From NCBI RefSeq assembly GCF_900176165.1, contig NZ_FWWU01000009.1, forward strand, positions 2,667,001 to 2,731,000: a stretch of 64,000 nt of DNA, written 5' to 3'. Of the stretch, positions 34,585-52,007 are shown in pieces. This DNA is from Deinococcus hopiensis KR-140 (lineage in GTDB: Bacteria; Deinococcota; Deinococci; Deinococcales; Deinococcaceae). The translations under genes were made by a program, and so were the position numbers. The notes below the pieces were generated by a model. It did not search any database. It was not told the origin of the DNA and saw nothing but the letters and a program-made list of their open reading frames with translations. The first letter of the stretch is position 1, and each line of letters opens with the position of its first letter.

Positions 34585-34971
34585 ATGCCTCGAGAAGAAC
34601 TCCCCCGTCCCACGCCCGGCGTCCTGCGCCTTGCGGCCCTGTTTGTCGGCGCGGGCGCGCTGCACTTCCTAAAGCCGCAGGGCTTTGACCGCATCGTTCC
34701 GCCTGGCCTGCCCCTGCCCGCGCGGACGGCCACCCTGCTCAGCGGCGCAGCGGAGATCGCCGGGGGGCTGGGCCTCCTTCATCCTGCCACGCGGCCTGCC
34801 GCCCGACTCGGTCTGCTCGCCCTGCTCGTGGCCGTGTTTCCGGCGAACGTGTATATGGCGCAGGAGACTCAGCAGTTTCAGCCTCTTCCGGCCTGGGTGC
34901 TGTGGGCGCGATTGCCCCTGCAACCGCTGCTGATGTGGGCGGTCTGGCGGACGGGGCGAACGGGAAAGTAA
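34585..34971 (+). CDS. DoxX-like integral membrane protein
   Basis: A 128-residue protein with four hydrophobic segments (LRLAALFVGAGALHFL, ATLLSGAAEIAGGLGLL, LGLLALLVAVFPANVYMA, LQPLLMWAVW). The GAGALHFLKP...F..IVPPG...SGAAEIAGGLGLL...NVYMA pattern is that of DoxX/DUF417-type small membrane proteins (YphA/MauE superfamily). AGGAG lies 6 nt before ATG 34585. The physiological role is uncertain; some relatives take part in redox or thiol metabolism. Confidence 0.85.
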   Translation: MPREELPRPTPGVLRLAALFVGAGALHFLKPQGFDRIVPPGLPLPARTATLLSGAAEIAGGLGLLHPATRPAARLGLLALLVAVFPANVYMAQETQQFQPLPAWVLWARLPLQPLLMWAVWRTGRTGK

Positions 34972-34982
34972 CGTCTCACCGC

Positions 34983-34988
34983 TAGAAT
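34983..34988 (+). promoter_or_regulatory. -10 box of leaderless thiolase mRNA
   Basis: TAGAAT, 6 nt before ATG 34995. Confidence 0.6.
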
Positions 34989-34994
34989 GTGTCT

Positions 34995-36170
<1,176 letters not shown>

Positions 36171-36174
36171 AACG

Positions 36175-36825
36175 GTGGACGCCAGTGAACTTTTCCAGGC
36201 CATCCATGCCAACCAGTCGGAGGAGGTGCGGCGGCTGGTGACGGAGAACCCGGCGCTGCTCACCGCCACCAGCCCCACGGGCCTCTCGCCCGCGCTGTTC
36301 GCCACGTATTACGGACGGCTGGACGTGCTGCGCGTGTTGCTGGCGGCGGGCGCACCCCTGAGCGTGTTCGAGGCGGCGGCCACCGGGCAACTCGCGGCCT
36401 TGCGGGAACATTTGGACGCAGCGCCAGGCCTCGTGAACACCTTCAGCCCGGACGGCTTCTCGCCTCTGGGATTGGCGGCCTTCTTTGGGCAGGAGTCGGT
36501 GGCGGAAGAGCTGCTCGCGCGCGGGGCAGACGTGAATCAGGCGAGCGAGAACGCGATGCGCGTTCAGCCCCTGCATTCGGCGGCAGCCGGCAACCACACG
36601 GCCATCGCGCTGCGGTTGTTGAACGCGGGCGCGGAGGTCAACGCGGCGCAGCATGGCGGTTTCACGCCGCTGATGAGCGCCGCCCAGAACGGCAATGCAG
36701 CGTTGGTAGAGGCGCTACTTGCGGCGGGAGCAGACCCGACAGCCCGCACCGAGGATGGACGCGGCGCCGCTTGCCTCGCAAAAGAGGAAGGCCACCTCGC
36801 CGTTCTGACGAGGCTGAGGGCCTAA
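36175..36825 (+). CDS. ankyrin-repeat protein
   Basis: A 216-residue protein made of about five to six ankyrin repeats. Clear units end in ...GLSPALFATYYGRLDVLRVLLAAGA, ...GFSPLGLAAFFGQESVAEELLARGADVN, ...QPLHSAAAGNHTAIALRLLNAGAEVN and ...GFTPLMSAAQNGNAALVEALLAAGADP. There is no signal peptide or membrane helix, so it is probably a cytosolic scaffold with an unknown partner. GTG 36175, 4 nt after the thiolase stop, is the preferred start; an in-frame TTG at 36142 inside the thiolase gene is an alternative. Confidence 0.88.
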   Translation: MDASELFQAIHANQSEEVRRLVTENPALLTATSPTGLSPALFATYYGRLDVLRVLLAAGAPLSVFEAAATGQLAALREHLDAAPGLVNTFSPDGFSPLGLAAFFGQESVAEELLARGADVNQASENAMRVQPLHSAAAGNHTAIALRLLNAGAEVNAAQHGGFTPLMSAAQNGNAALVEALLAAGADPTARTEDGRGAACLAKEEGHLAVLTRLRA

Positions 36826-36880
36826 GCCCGCCTGAAGAAAGCCGGAATGCGCCGCACACGCCCACACGAGAGACTGGGGC

Positions 36881-37456
36881 ATGAACAGTGACCCCAGTGA
36901 CCGTGACGGACGGCCCGACCACGCTCCGGCGGACGGTACGCAGATCAACGAGATCAGCGGTACGCCCGACTACAAGACCGGCTACCAGATGCCGGACCGC
37001 AAGGATCACCACGAGGAGCACTACACGAGCACTCCACCCGAGGACCGCGTAGCCGGCGCCGACGAGGGCAAGTACCAGGCGCCCCACGTACCGGATCCCA
37101 AGGAAGTGACGGGGCAGTTTGATCACCTCGCCACCCGGGACCCGGCGCGAATGGAGCAGGTGCTGCAGAGCACGCCTGAGTTTGCAGGCGCGCAGACGGT
37201 GGACGGCCTGGGCATGTCCGCAGACACGCCGATGGACCTGGTGGCGCCCATGGCCCCGGGCATGGGCGTCATGGGCAGCATGGCAACTGCTCAGGAACGT
37301 CGCCAGGCCGCCCTTGACCCCAACCCCGGCTACACGCCGCCCAGCCAAAAGAGCGTGCCCCACGTCGGCGAACAGCCCGGTGACCTGCCCCCCGGCGCAC
37401 CCAGTGAACTGAAGGCCGAGGTGGACGACAGCGAGGACGCGCGGCGGAGCCTGTAG
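36881..37456 (+). CDS. low-complexity hydrophilic protein, unknown
   Basis: A 191-residue, strongly hydrophilic protein rich in Asp, Pro, Gly, Met and His (QMPDRKDHHEEHYTSTPPED; DTPMDLVAPMAPGMGVMGSM). It has no predicted membrane helix, signal peptide or known domain, and most of it looks disordered. Hydrophilic disordered proteins are linked to desiccation tolerance in general, but there is no sequence motif here that proves it. It ends just before a strong terminator shared with aceF. Confidence 0.7.
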   Translation: MNSDPSDRDGRPDHAPADGTQINEISGTPDYKTGYQMPDRKDHHEEHYTSTPPEDRVAGADEGKYQAPHVPDPKEVTGQFDHLATRDPARMEQVLQSTPEFAGAQTVDGLGMSADTPMDLVAPMAPGMGVMGSMATAQERRQAALDPNPGYTPPSQKSVPHVGEQPGDLPPGAPSELKAEVDDSEDARRSL

Positions 37457-37480
37457 CAGGCGCAGAAGTGCGGGAACAAA

Positions 37481-37511
37481 AGACCCCCTCCCGAACCTGG
37501 GGAGGGGGTCT
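37481..37511. terminator. bidirectional terminator between 36881 gene and aceF
   Basis: AGACCCCCTCCC pairs with GGGAGGGGGTCT around GAACCTG. An A-run precedes it and TTGCC follows, suiting both convergent genes. Confidence 0.75.
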
Positions 37512-37534
37512 TGCCTGGAGCTGAAGGCGGAGCG

Positions 37535-39373
<1,839 letters not shown>

Positions 39374-39484
39374 GTTGGGACTCCTTGGAAGTGATGCAGA
39401 GGGCGAATGGCAGAGAGCAGAAGGCGAGGCGTTCAAGCTGGGGCAGATGGCCCCTTGCTCTCGGCGCTCAGCCCTCTGCGTGCG

Positions 39485-42214
<2,730 letters not shown>

Positions 42215-42220
42215 GCGCTC

Positions 42221-42226
42221 AGTCTA
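42221..42226 (-). promoter_or_regulatory. -10 box of leaderless aceE-aceF mRNA
   Basis: TAGACT on the minus strand, 6 nt before ATG 42214. Confidence 0.6.
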
Positions 42227-42380
42227 AGCCCGGGCATTCACCGCTTCCAACAGGAGATCGTCAGGGAATTGACCACTTGGGGACGTGAATACTCCTCCTG
42301 AAACCGGTTGGCCTGCCCCAGGAGTCATCACGGGAAATGGTGACCCTGCGCCGCTGTGCTCGCTCCCGAGGCCCCGCGTG

Positions 42381-42884
42381 ATGGTGACCGAGGGACCGAT
42401 CCTGCGGTACCGCTTCACGGTCGGGGCACCGTTCCTCCACCACGGCAGCCGGTACGGCCACGTGGGCGCCTTTCCCTGCAAGGGGTGCGGCGCAAAAGTG
42501 AACCTGCTCGGCGACTGCGACCCGCCGGTGCGGTACTTCGCCGCGGCCACCGGCCGGGCCGCGCAGGAGACGCTCCGGTACGAGGAGCTGTACCGCATCA
42601 ACGCGCCGGATTCCCGGTGGGCAGAACGCTGGACCGGTCTGAACCTGCTCTCTTCCGACGGCGATAAGGCGCTGGGCCCCGAAAACATCGTGGCGCGGCT
42701 GGCGGAGGTGCGGCGGCGGGCATTGCCTGCCTGGTCCGCCTCCTACACGCTGGCGTTTGCGACCTGGGTGCCCGAATCCCTCCGCGAATGGCTGGATCTG
42801 CGGGCCGCCCCGAAGGGCTCGCCGCAGGATCAGCCCCCTGGACCAGACGGTACGGGAAGAACAGCGGCGGCCATCACCCGTTAG
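42381..42884 (+). CDS. hypothetical protein with CxxC segment
   Basis: A 167-residue frame from ATG 42381 (MVTEGPILRYRFTVGAPFLH). The part GHVGAFPCKGCGAKVNLLGDCDPPVRYF contains three cysteines that could bind metal. The rest (SASYTLAFATWVPESLREWLDL) looks like a genuine folded protein, but no family was recognised. The frame is open back to GTG 42285, whose added residues look non-coding. No -10 box or strong Shine-Dalgarno sequence was found, so the start is uncertain. Its stop codon overlaps the -10 box of the following LysR gene. Confidence 0.6.
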   Translation: MVTEGPILRYRFTVGAPFLHHGSRYGHVGAFPCKGCGAKVNLLGDCDPPVRYFAAATGRAAQETLRYEELYRINAPDSRWAERWTGLNLLSSDGDKALGPENIVARLAEVRRRALPAWSASYTLAFATWVPESLREWLDLRAAPKGSPQDQPPGPDGTGRTAAAITR

Positions 42885-42887
42885 GCT
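42882..42887 (+). promoter_or_regulatory. -10 box of leaderless lysR-type mRNA
   Basis: TAGGCT, 6 nt before ATG 42894. Its first three bases are the stop codon of the preceding gene. Confidence 0.55.
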
Positions 42888-42893
42888 CAGGGC

Positions 42894-43793
<900 letters not shown>

Positions 43794-43849
43794 GGAAGCT
43801 CTGCGCCACCCAGCGTGTATTGCCCTGGCCCTGGCCTTCTCCTCCTGCC

Positions 43850-44303
43850 CATCATGCAGCGCGTTGCGTTCTGGCCACCGGCAGCCCTGGCGCGGGGAAA
43901 AGCACCCTGGTGGCCAGCGTGGTCGCCAGGACCGGCCTGCCGCTGGTGCATTTGGACGGGCTTGGCAGTCTGGTTCGGTGGGGGTGGAGCGCGAGGTGTG
44001 GCTGCGGCGTTTGCAGGAGGCGCTGGACGGCGAGCGGAGGATTCTGAACGGGAACTTCTCCCGCGCCCACAACGCAACCGGTGCCTCTGGCGGGTCATTC
44101 CCCGTGAACTCTGCGGGCAACATCCGCATCTGGGAAAGAGCCGTCCGGGGTGGCCCGGATGGGACCTCCCGCGCTATACGCGGCGCTGTCCACGAAGGGC
44201 GGATTGAGGCGTCTGGCGTCCTCAGCGCCTTTGCAGGCCTACGCGCCACCCAGATGCGGAGCGACGGCGGAGGTCAGGGCCTTGCTCAAGACCCTCGCCT
44301 GAC
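43850..44303 (+). pseudogene. decayed P-loop kinase (topology-modulation/FlaR-like)
   Basis: Pieces of one protein lie in order but in three frames. ARCVLATGSPGAGKSTLVAS with TGLPLVHLDGL is the Walker A and following strand. EREVWLRRLQEALDGERRIL and NGNFSR come next, then RCLWRVIPRELCGQ, and finally LRRLASSAPLQAYAPP with EVRALLKTLA. This is the layout of small AAA/adenylate-kinase-like 'DNA topology modulation' (FlaR) proteins. At least two frameshifts separate the parts, so it is not expressed as a full protein. No start codon with promoter was seen. Confidence 0.6.
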
Positions 44304-44328
44304 CCCCGCCATCCGGCCTACACTCTCC

Positions 44329-44345
44329 TTACGTTGTCGGCGTAA
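44329..44345. promoter_or_regulatory. RDRM-like operator (DdrO site) of uvrB
   Basis: TTACGTTGTCGGCGTAA is a 17-bp palindrome with perfect 5-bp arms TTACG/CGTAA. It matches the Deinococcus radiation/desiccation response motif layout (TTAYG...CRTAA) and overlaps the uvrB -10 box. Confidence 0.75.
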
Positions 44346-44348
44346 ACT
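44343..44348 (+). promoter_or_regulatory. -10 box of leaderless uvrB mRNA
   Basis: TAAACT, 6 nt before ATG 44355. The right arm of the RDRM covers its first three bases. Confidence 0.6.
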
Positions 44349-44354
44349 GAAGGG

Positions 44355-46370
<2,016 letters not shown>

Positions 46371-46442
46371 GGAGGCGAAGGGGCCGGGAGCAAGAGGGCA
46401 TGGACGAACTGTCTACGGCCTTATTCTTCCGCCTCTTTTCCT

Positions 46443-46907
46443 CTAACGCCGCGTGAGCGTGCAGGTCCCCAGCCGAAGCTCTGCCGCAGCCGCCTTCAGG
46501 TCCGTGGGAGTGCGGGCGACGCTTGCCACCCCGAAGGCGTCTCCCAGGCGGGCCGAGACTTGCGCCAGACCACCGCTGACGAGGACACCCGGCCAGGAGG
46601 TCTGGCCCTTCGCGGGCGACAGACTCACGCAGGCGAGGGCCAGACCTCCGGCTTTTGCCTCCACCGTATCCAAGGCCACCAACGAGGGCACCGACGCGTC
46701 ATACAGCAGGCTTCCCCGGTCGGCGCGGTAGGTCCAGGGCTGGCCTTTCGGGGCCTCGCGGGTCAGGCGCAGTACGCTCCGAAACTGCTCGCCATCGGCC
46801 GTCACGCCGGCCAGGATCCAGACCTGACCGGACTGCACCGGCGAGGGCTGTGCCTGGGCCAGCGCGGGCGAGGAAAACAGGAGCAGCGAAAGGAGCAGGG
46901 CGCGCAC
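46443..46907 (-). CDS. secreted protein of unknown function
   Basis: A 154-residue protein from GTG 46907. The signal peptide VRALLLSLLLFSSPALAQA (residues 1-19) ends in ALAQA. The mature part looks like a beta-sandwich (GQVWILAGVTADGEQFRSVLRL; LYDASVPSLVALDTVEAKAGGLALACVSL). It has two Cys, which could pair. No family was recognised. The start is supported by a TAACCT box 5 nt upstream. It is convergent with uvrB. Confidence 0.72.
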   Translation of the reverse strand: MRALLLSLLLFSSPALAQAQPSPVQSGQVWILAGVTADGEQFRSVLRLTREAPKGQPWTYRADRGSLLYDASVPSLVALDTVEAKAGGLALACVSLSPAKGQTSWPGVLVSGGLAQVSARLGDAFGVASVARTPTDLKAAAAELRLGTCTLTRR

Positions 46908-46912
46908 ACTTC

Positions 46913-46918
46913 AGGTTA
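46913..46918 (-). promoter_or_regulatory. -10 box of leaderless secreted-protein mRNA
   Basis: TAACCT on the minus strand, 5 nt before GTG 46907. Confidence 0.45.
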
Positions 46919-46925
46919 CGCCCCA

Positions 46926-46952
46926 GCGGGGAGGACGCAGCGTCCTCCCCGC
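46926..46952. promoter_or_regulatory. perfect 12-bp palindrome covering the -35 region
   Basis: GCGGGGAGGACG-CAG-CGTCCTCCCCGC. It sits directly upstream of the TAACCT box, where a -35 would lie, so it could be an operator. It could also be a terminator for something on the plus strand. Confidence 0.45.
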
Positions 46953-47818
46953 CGCACCTGTTGGCGCGCTTGTCCTCGCCCACGTGCAGGTCACGGATTA
47001 CTGCACCCACGACGCCCTGCACTTTCCCCCTGGTTTCTGGGACGGCGTGACCGAGGAGAAACGGGCCGCCGACTGACAGGCGTGGCGAGGGGAACACCCG
47101 GACGACGCCCTGCGGACCGGGACGAAAAGGCGCGTGGTGGGCCACGTGCTGCCGCAAGCGCGGGGCCAGGGGCATGGAGCGGCCCTGCCGCGGCGGTTCG
47201 GACGCCCCGAGAACAAGGTGCGGCGAGCGCCGCCCTTTTCACACTGCAGGAGAGCCCGGTGTGGAGCGCTGGGCGGTCAGGAAGTCGCCACGCTGGAACA
47301 GGACGTGGTGGCTGGCAGGTACGGGGGGTGGTCTCCCTGTGGCCCGGCTCCGGCCCGACGCTGACGCACTGCTGGAGCGCCTGACCGGGCACGCACAGGA
47401 GGAGGGGCCCGCGCTGTACCCTACCCCCACGGCGGAACCTGCCTTCCAGTGAATCACCGAGAAAGAGGACCTGCGGACCGAGGCCAAAAACCCCTACAAG
47501 CGTGAGGATGGGGCGGGCTTCGTGTACCGGCTGCACCCGCAGGCCCGGGACAGTGAAGAACGCTCCTCTGGTTGCGGGCAACATTGTCGCGGCCCTTCAC
47601 GCTGACGCTCCCAAGCATGCAGGCCGCCTCTTCCCCTCCGGCGTGAAGCGCTCCGCTGAGGAGGGCGCCACAAGCAGCGAGCATCTGCCTCCATGCGGCG
47701 GAGCGGGGTGGGTACTCAGGGAGTTGATCGGTCACGGCGAGTTCTTTCTGCCCTGCCTGAACCGTACGCTGACCACCGACGGAATGTACGGCGGAGTCCT
47801 GTGGCCTGTCCCAGACGC
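46953..47818. other. gene remnant region, about 0.87 kb
   Basis: No intact gene. On the plus strand one frame reads THDALHFPPGFWDGVTEEKR before a TGA. Further on, DALLERLTGHAQEEGPALYP and, after another TGA, ITEKEDLRTEAKNPYKREDG with GFVYRLHPQ look like pieces of a once-coding sequence. On the minus strand a 93-codon frame (47454-47735) also looks partly protein-like. No family was recognised for any of them. Confidence 0.45.
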
Positions 47819-47824
47819 TACCCT
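47819..47824 (+). promoter_or_regulatory. -10 box of leaderless dsRBM-HAD mRNA
   Basis: TACCCT, 6 nt before ATG 47831. Confidence 0.55.
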
Positions 47825-47830
47825 ACCCCC

Positions 47831-48238
47831 ATGAACGCCAACGCCAAGGGAGACCTGATCGCGCGCCTCCTCACGCTGGGGCTGGGCACCCCCACCTTCG
47901 AGGCGGTGGCCGAGGGACCGCCACACGACCGCCACTTCCAGGTCACGGTCCTGACGGGCGGGCATCCGCTCGGACAGGGCGAGGGCCGCAGCAAACGCGA
48001 CGCCGAACGTCAGGCAGCCGAGGCGGCTCTGGAGCGGCTGGACACACCGGGCATGCTCCCCACCGCTCCGGCAGGACGCTGGCCCATCTACGCGGCTGTC
48101 CTGGAAGGAGCGCTGGAAGTGGCCCTGGACCTCGCCCCCGAGGAGGCAACGCTGGACGACGTGCGCCGGGACGCGGCGCGGCTCTACCGGGAGCTGCTCG
48201 CGGACCTGGGGCATGGCCCGGAAGGAGGGGAAGCGTGA
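47831..48238 (+). CDS. putative dsRNA-binding-motif protein
   Basis: A 135-residue protein. Residues 7-65 (LIARLLTLGLGTPTFEAVAEGPPHDRHFQVTVLTGGHPLGQGEGRSKRDAERQAAEAALERL) follow the dsRBD pattern as found in RNase III: helix 1, three strands, then the G.G.SKR.AE..AA..AL helix that contacts the RNA groove. The rest is an acidic helical tail. No RNase III catalytic domain is present. The stop overlaps the start of the next gene (GTGA), so the two are translationally coupled. Confidence 0.85.
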   Translation: MNANAKGDLIARLLTLGLGTPTFEAVAEGPPHDRHFQVTVLTGGHPLGQGEGRSKRDAERQAAEAALERLDTPGMLPTAPAGRWPIYAAVLEGALEVALDLAPEEATLDDVRRDAARLYRELLADLGHGPEGGEA

Positions 48239-48903
48239 CCCTGCCTCTTCCCACCCGCCCAGCGGGCGTGCTGTTCGACATGGACGGCGTGCTGACCGCC
48301 AACAACCTCTTTCACCGCCAGGCGTGGCAGGAGGTGGCCGCCGAGGTCCTGGGCCTGCAGCTTACCGAGCACGATCTGGACACCAAGGTGGACGGGGGCC
48401 GCAATCCCGAGATCATCGAGCGCCTGACCGGGCGGTACCCCAGCGAGGCGCTGGCCGCACGCTTTCATGAGGTCAAGGAGGGCCGTTACCGTGACCTCGC
48501 CCGTGGGGCGCTGCGCGAGGTGGAGGGCCTGAGCGCTTACCTAACAGCACTGGAGGAACGGGGCATTCCCTTCGCCCTGGTCACGAGTGCGGACCGGGTA
48601 AATGTGGAATTTGGGATGGAGGCGCTGGGCCTGGGCCACCGTTTCGGGCCCCGGATTCTGGGCGAAGACGTGACGCGCGGCAAACCGCACCCCGAGCCCT
48701 TCGAGCGCGGGGCGGCGCTGCTGGGCCTCAACCCCCACACCTGCCTGGCCCACGAGGACGCCGTCAATGGAGTGCGGAGCGCGGCGGGCGCGGGCTGCAC
48801 GGTGGTGGCGCTGACCACCACGGCCACCGCCCCAGCCCTGCTGGCCGCCGGAGCCGTTCAGGCCGTCCCAGACTTCACGGACTGGACATCCTGGCTGACG
48901 TGA
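48235..48903 (+). CDS. HAD-superfamily phosphatase (beta-phosphoglucomutase-like)
   Basis: A 222-residue HAD hydrolase from GTG 48235. Motif I is GVLFDMDGVLTANNLFH with the nucleophile and acid Asp, motif II is LVTSADR, motif III Lys is in RGKPHPEPF and motif IV is CLAHEDAVNGVRSAAGAG. The cap domain is inserted after motif I. It is close to beta-phosphoglucomutase and sugar-phosphate phosphatases, and the substrate cannot be told. It is coupled with the dsRBM gene by a four-base overlap. Confidence 0.92.
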   Translation: MTLPLPTRPAGVLFDMDGVLTANNLFHRQAWQEVAAEVLGLQLTEHDLDTKVDGGRNPEIIERLTGRYPSEALAARFHEVKEGRYRDLARGALREVEGLSAYLTALEERGIPFALVTSADRVNVEFGMEALGLGHRFGPRILGEDVTRGKPHPEPFERGAALLGLNPHTCLAHEDAVNGVRSAAGAGCTVVALTTTATAPALLAAGAVQAVPDFTDWTSWLT

Positions 48904-49110
48904 GGGGTAGGGCATGCAGGGGGCAAGACCGCCCTCGTGACGCGGGAGGGCGGGGTACTGGCGTTCACCGAGGTCCGCCGCTGAGGCCCCGCGCTGCCCC
49001 GACCCACCTGGTCCGTGAGCACGGCCGTAACGATTTGCCCTGCCGCCTGGAAGTGCTGACCACCGGCGGCCCGCCCCAGAGAGGCAGGTAAAATCGTCGC
49101 CGCTGGAGGG

Positions 49111-51708
<2,598 letters not shown>

Positions 51709-51715
51709 GGCCCTC

Positions 51716-51721
51716 ATCTTA
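51716..51721 (-). promoter_or_regulatory. -10 box of leaderless PBP mRNA
   Basis: TAAGAT on the minus strand, 7 nt before ATG 51708. Confidence 0.55.
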
Positions 51722-52007
51722 CCGGCCGGGCGTGTGGGGCCGGGCGGTCCGGGTCACGGTGGGGGCAGCGAACGGGTGGGAGACACATCTTGCTCCGCAG
51801 CGTAGCTGCGCCGGGCCGGGCCCGCATCCACCCTTTGCATGACTTCCAGGGTCCCCTCTCTGCGGGCTGTTCCAGCCGCCCCTGCGCTGCGCGCAGGGGC
51901 CTTTTCCAAGCCAGCAGGACGCGCAGCCGCGCCTTCAAGCGTTGGAGTCAAGCAAATTGACGTTCCCCGCCATCCTGGCGAGCGCAGCGACAAGCTCTTC
52001 CCTGCCC
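51722..52007. other. PBP-dnaX intergenic region
   Basis: No gene was recognised, including no SRP RNA signature despite dnaX next door. It contains a strong hairpin, GCCCCTGCGC-TGC-GCGCAGGGGC (51878-51900), with CTTTT after it on the plus strand, which may end dnaX transcripts. Confidence 0.5.

Noticed and set aside
34989..34991. GTG two codons upstream of the thiolase ATG as start
   Set aside because: It follows directly on the TAGAAT box, so the transcript would begin after it.
47454..47735. 93-codon minus-strand frame beginning MTDQLPEYPP
   Set aside because: The first 60 residues look protein-like, but no family was recognised, the C-terminal part is low-complexity and no promoter was found, so it is kept only as part of the remnant region.
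51722..52007. Possible SRP RNA gene next to dnaX
   Set aside because: The conserved GGAAGGAAGC-type apical loop sequence of SRP RNA is not present.
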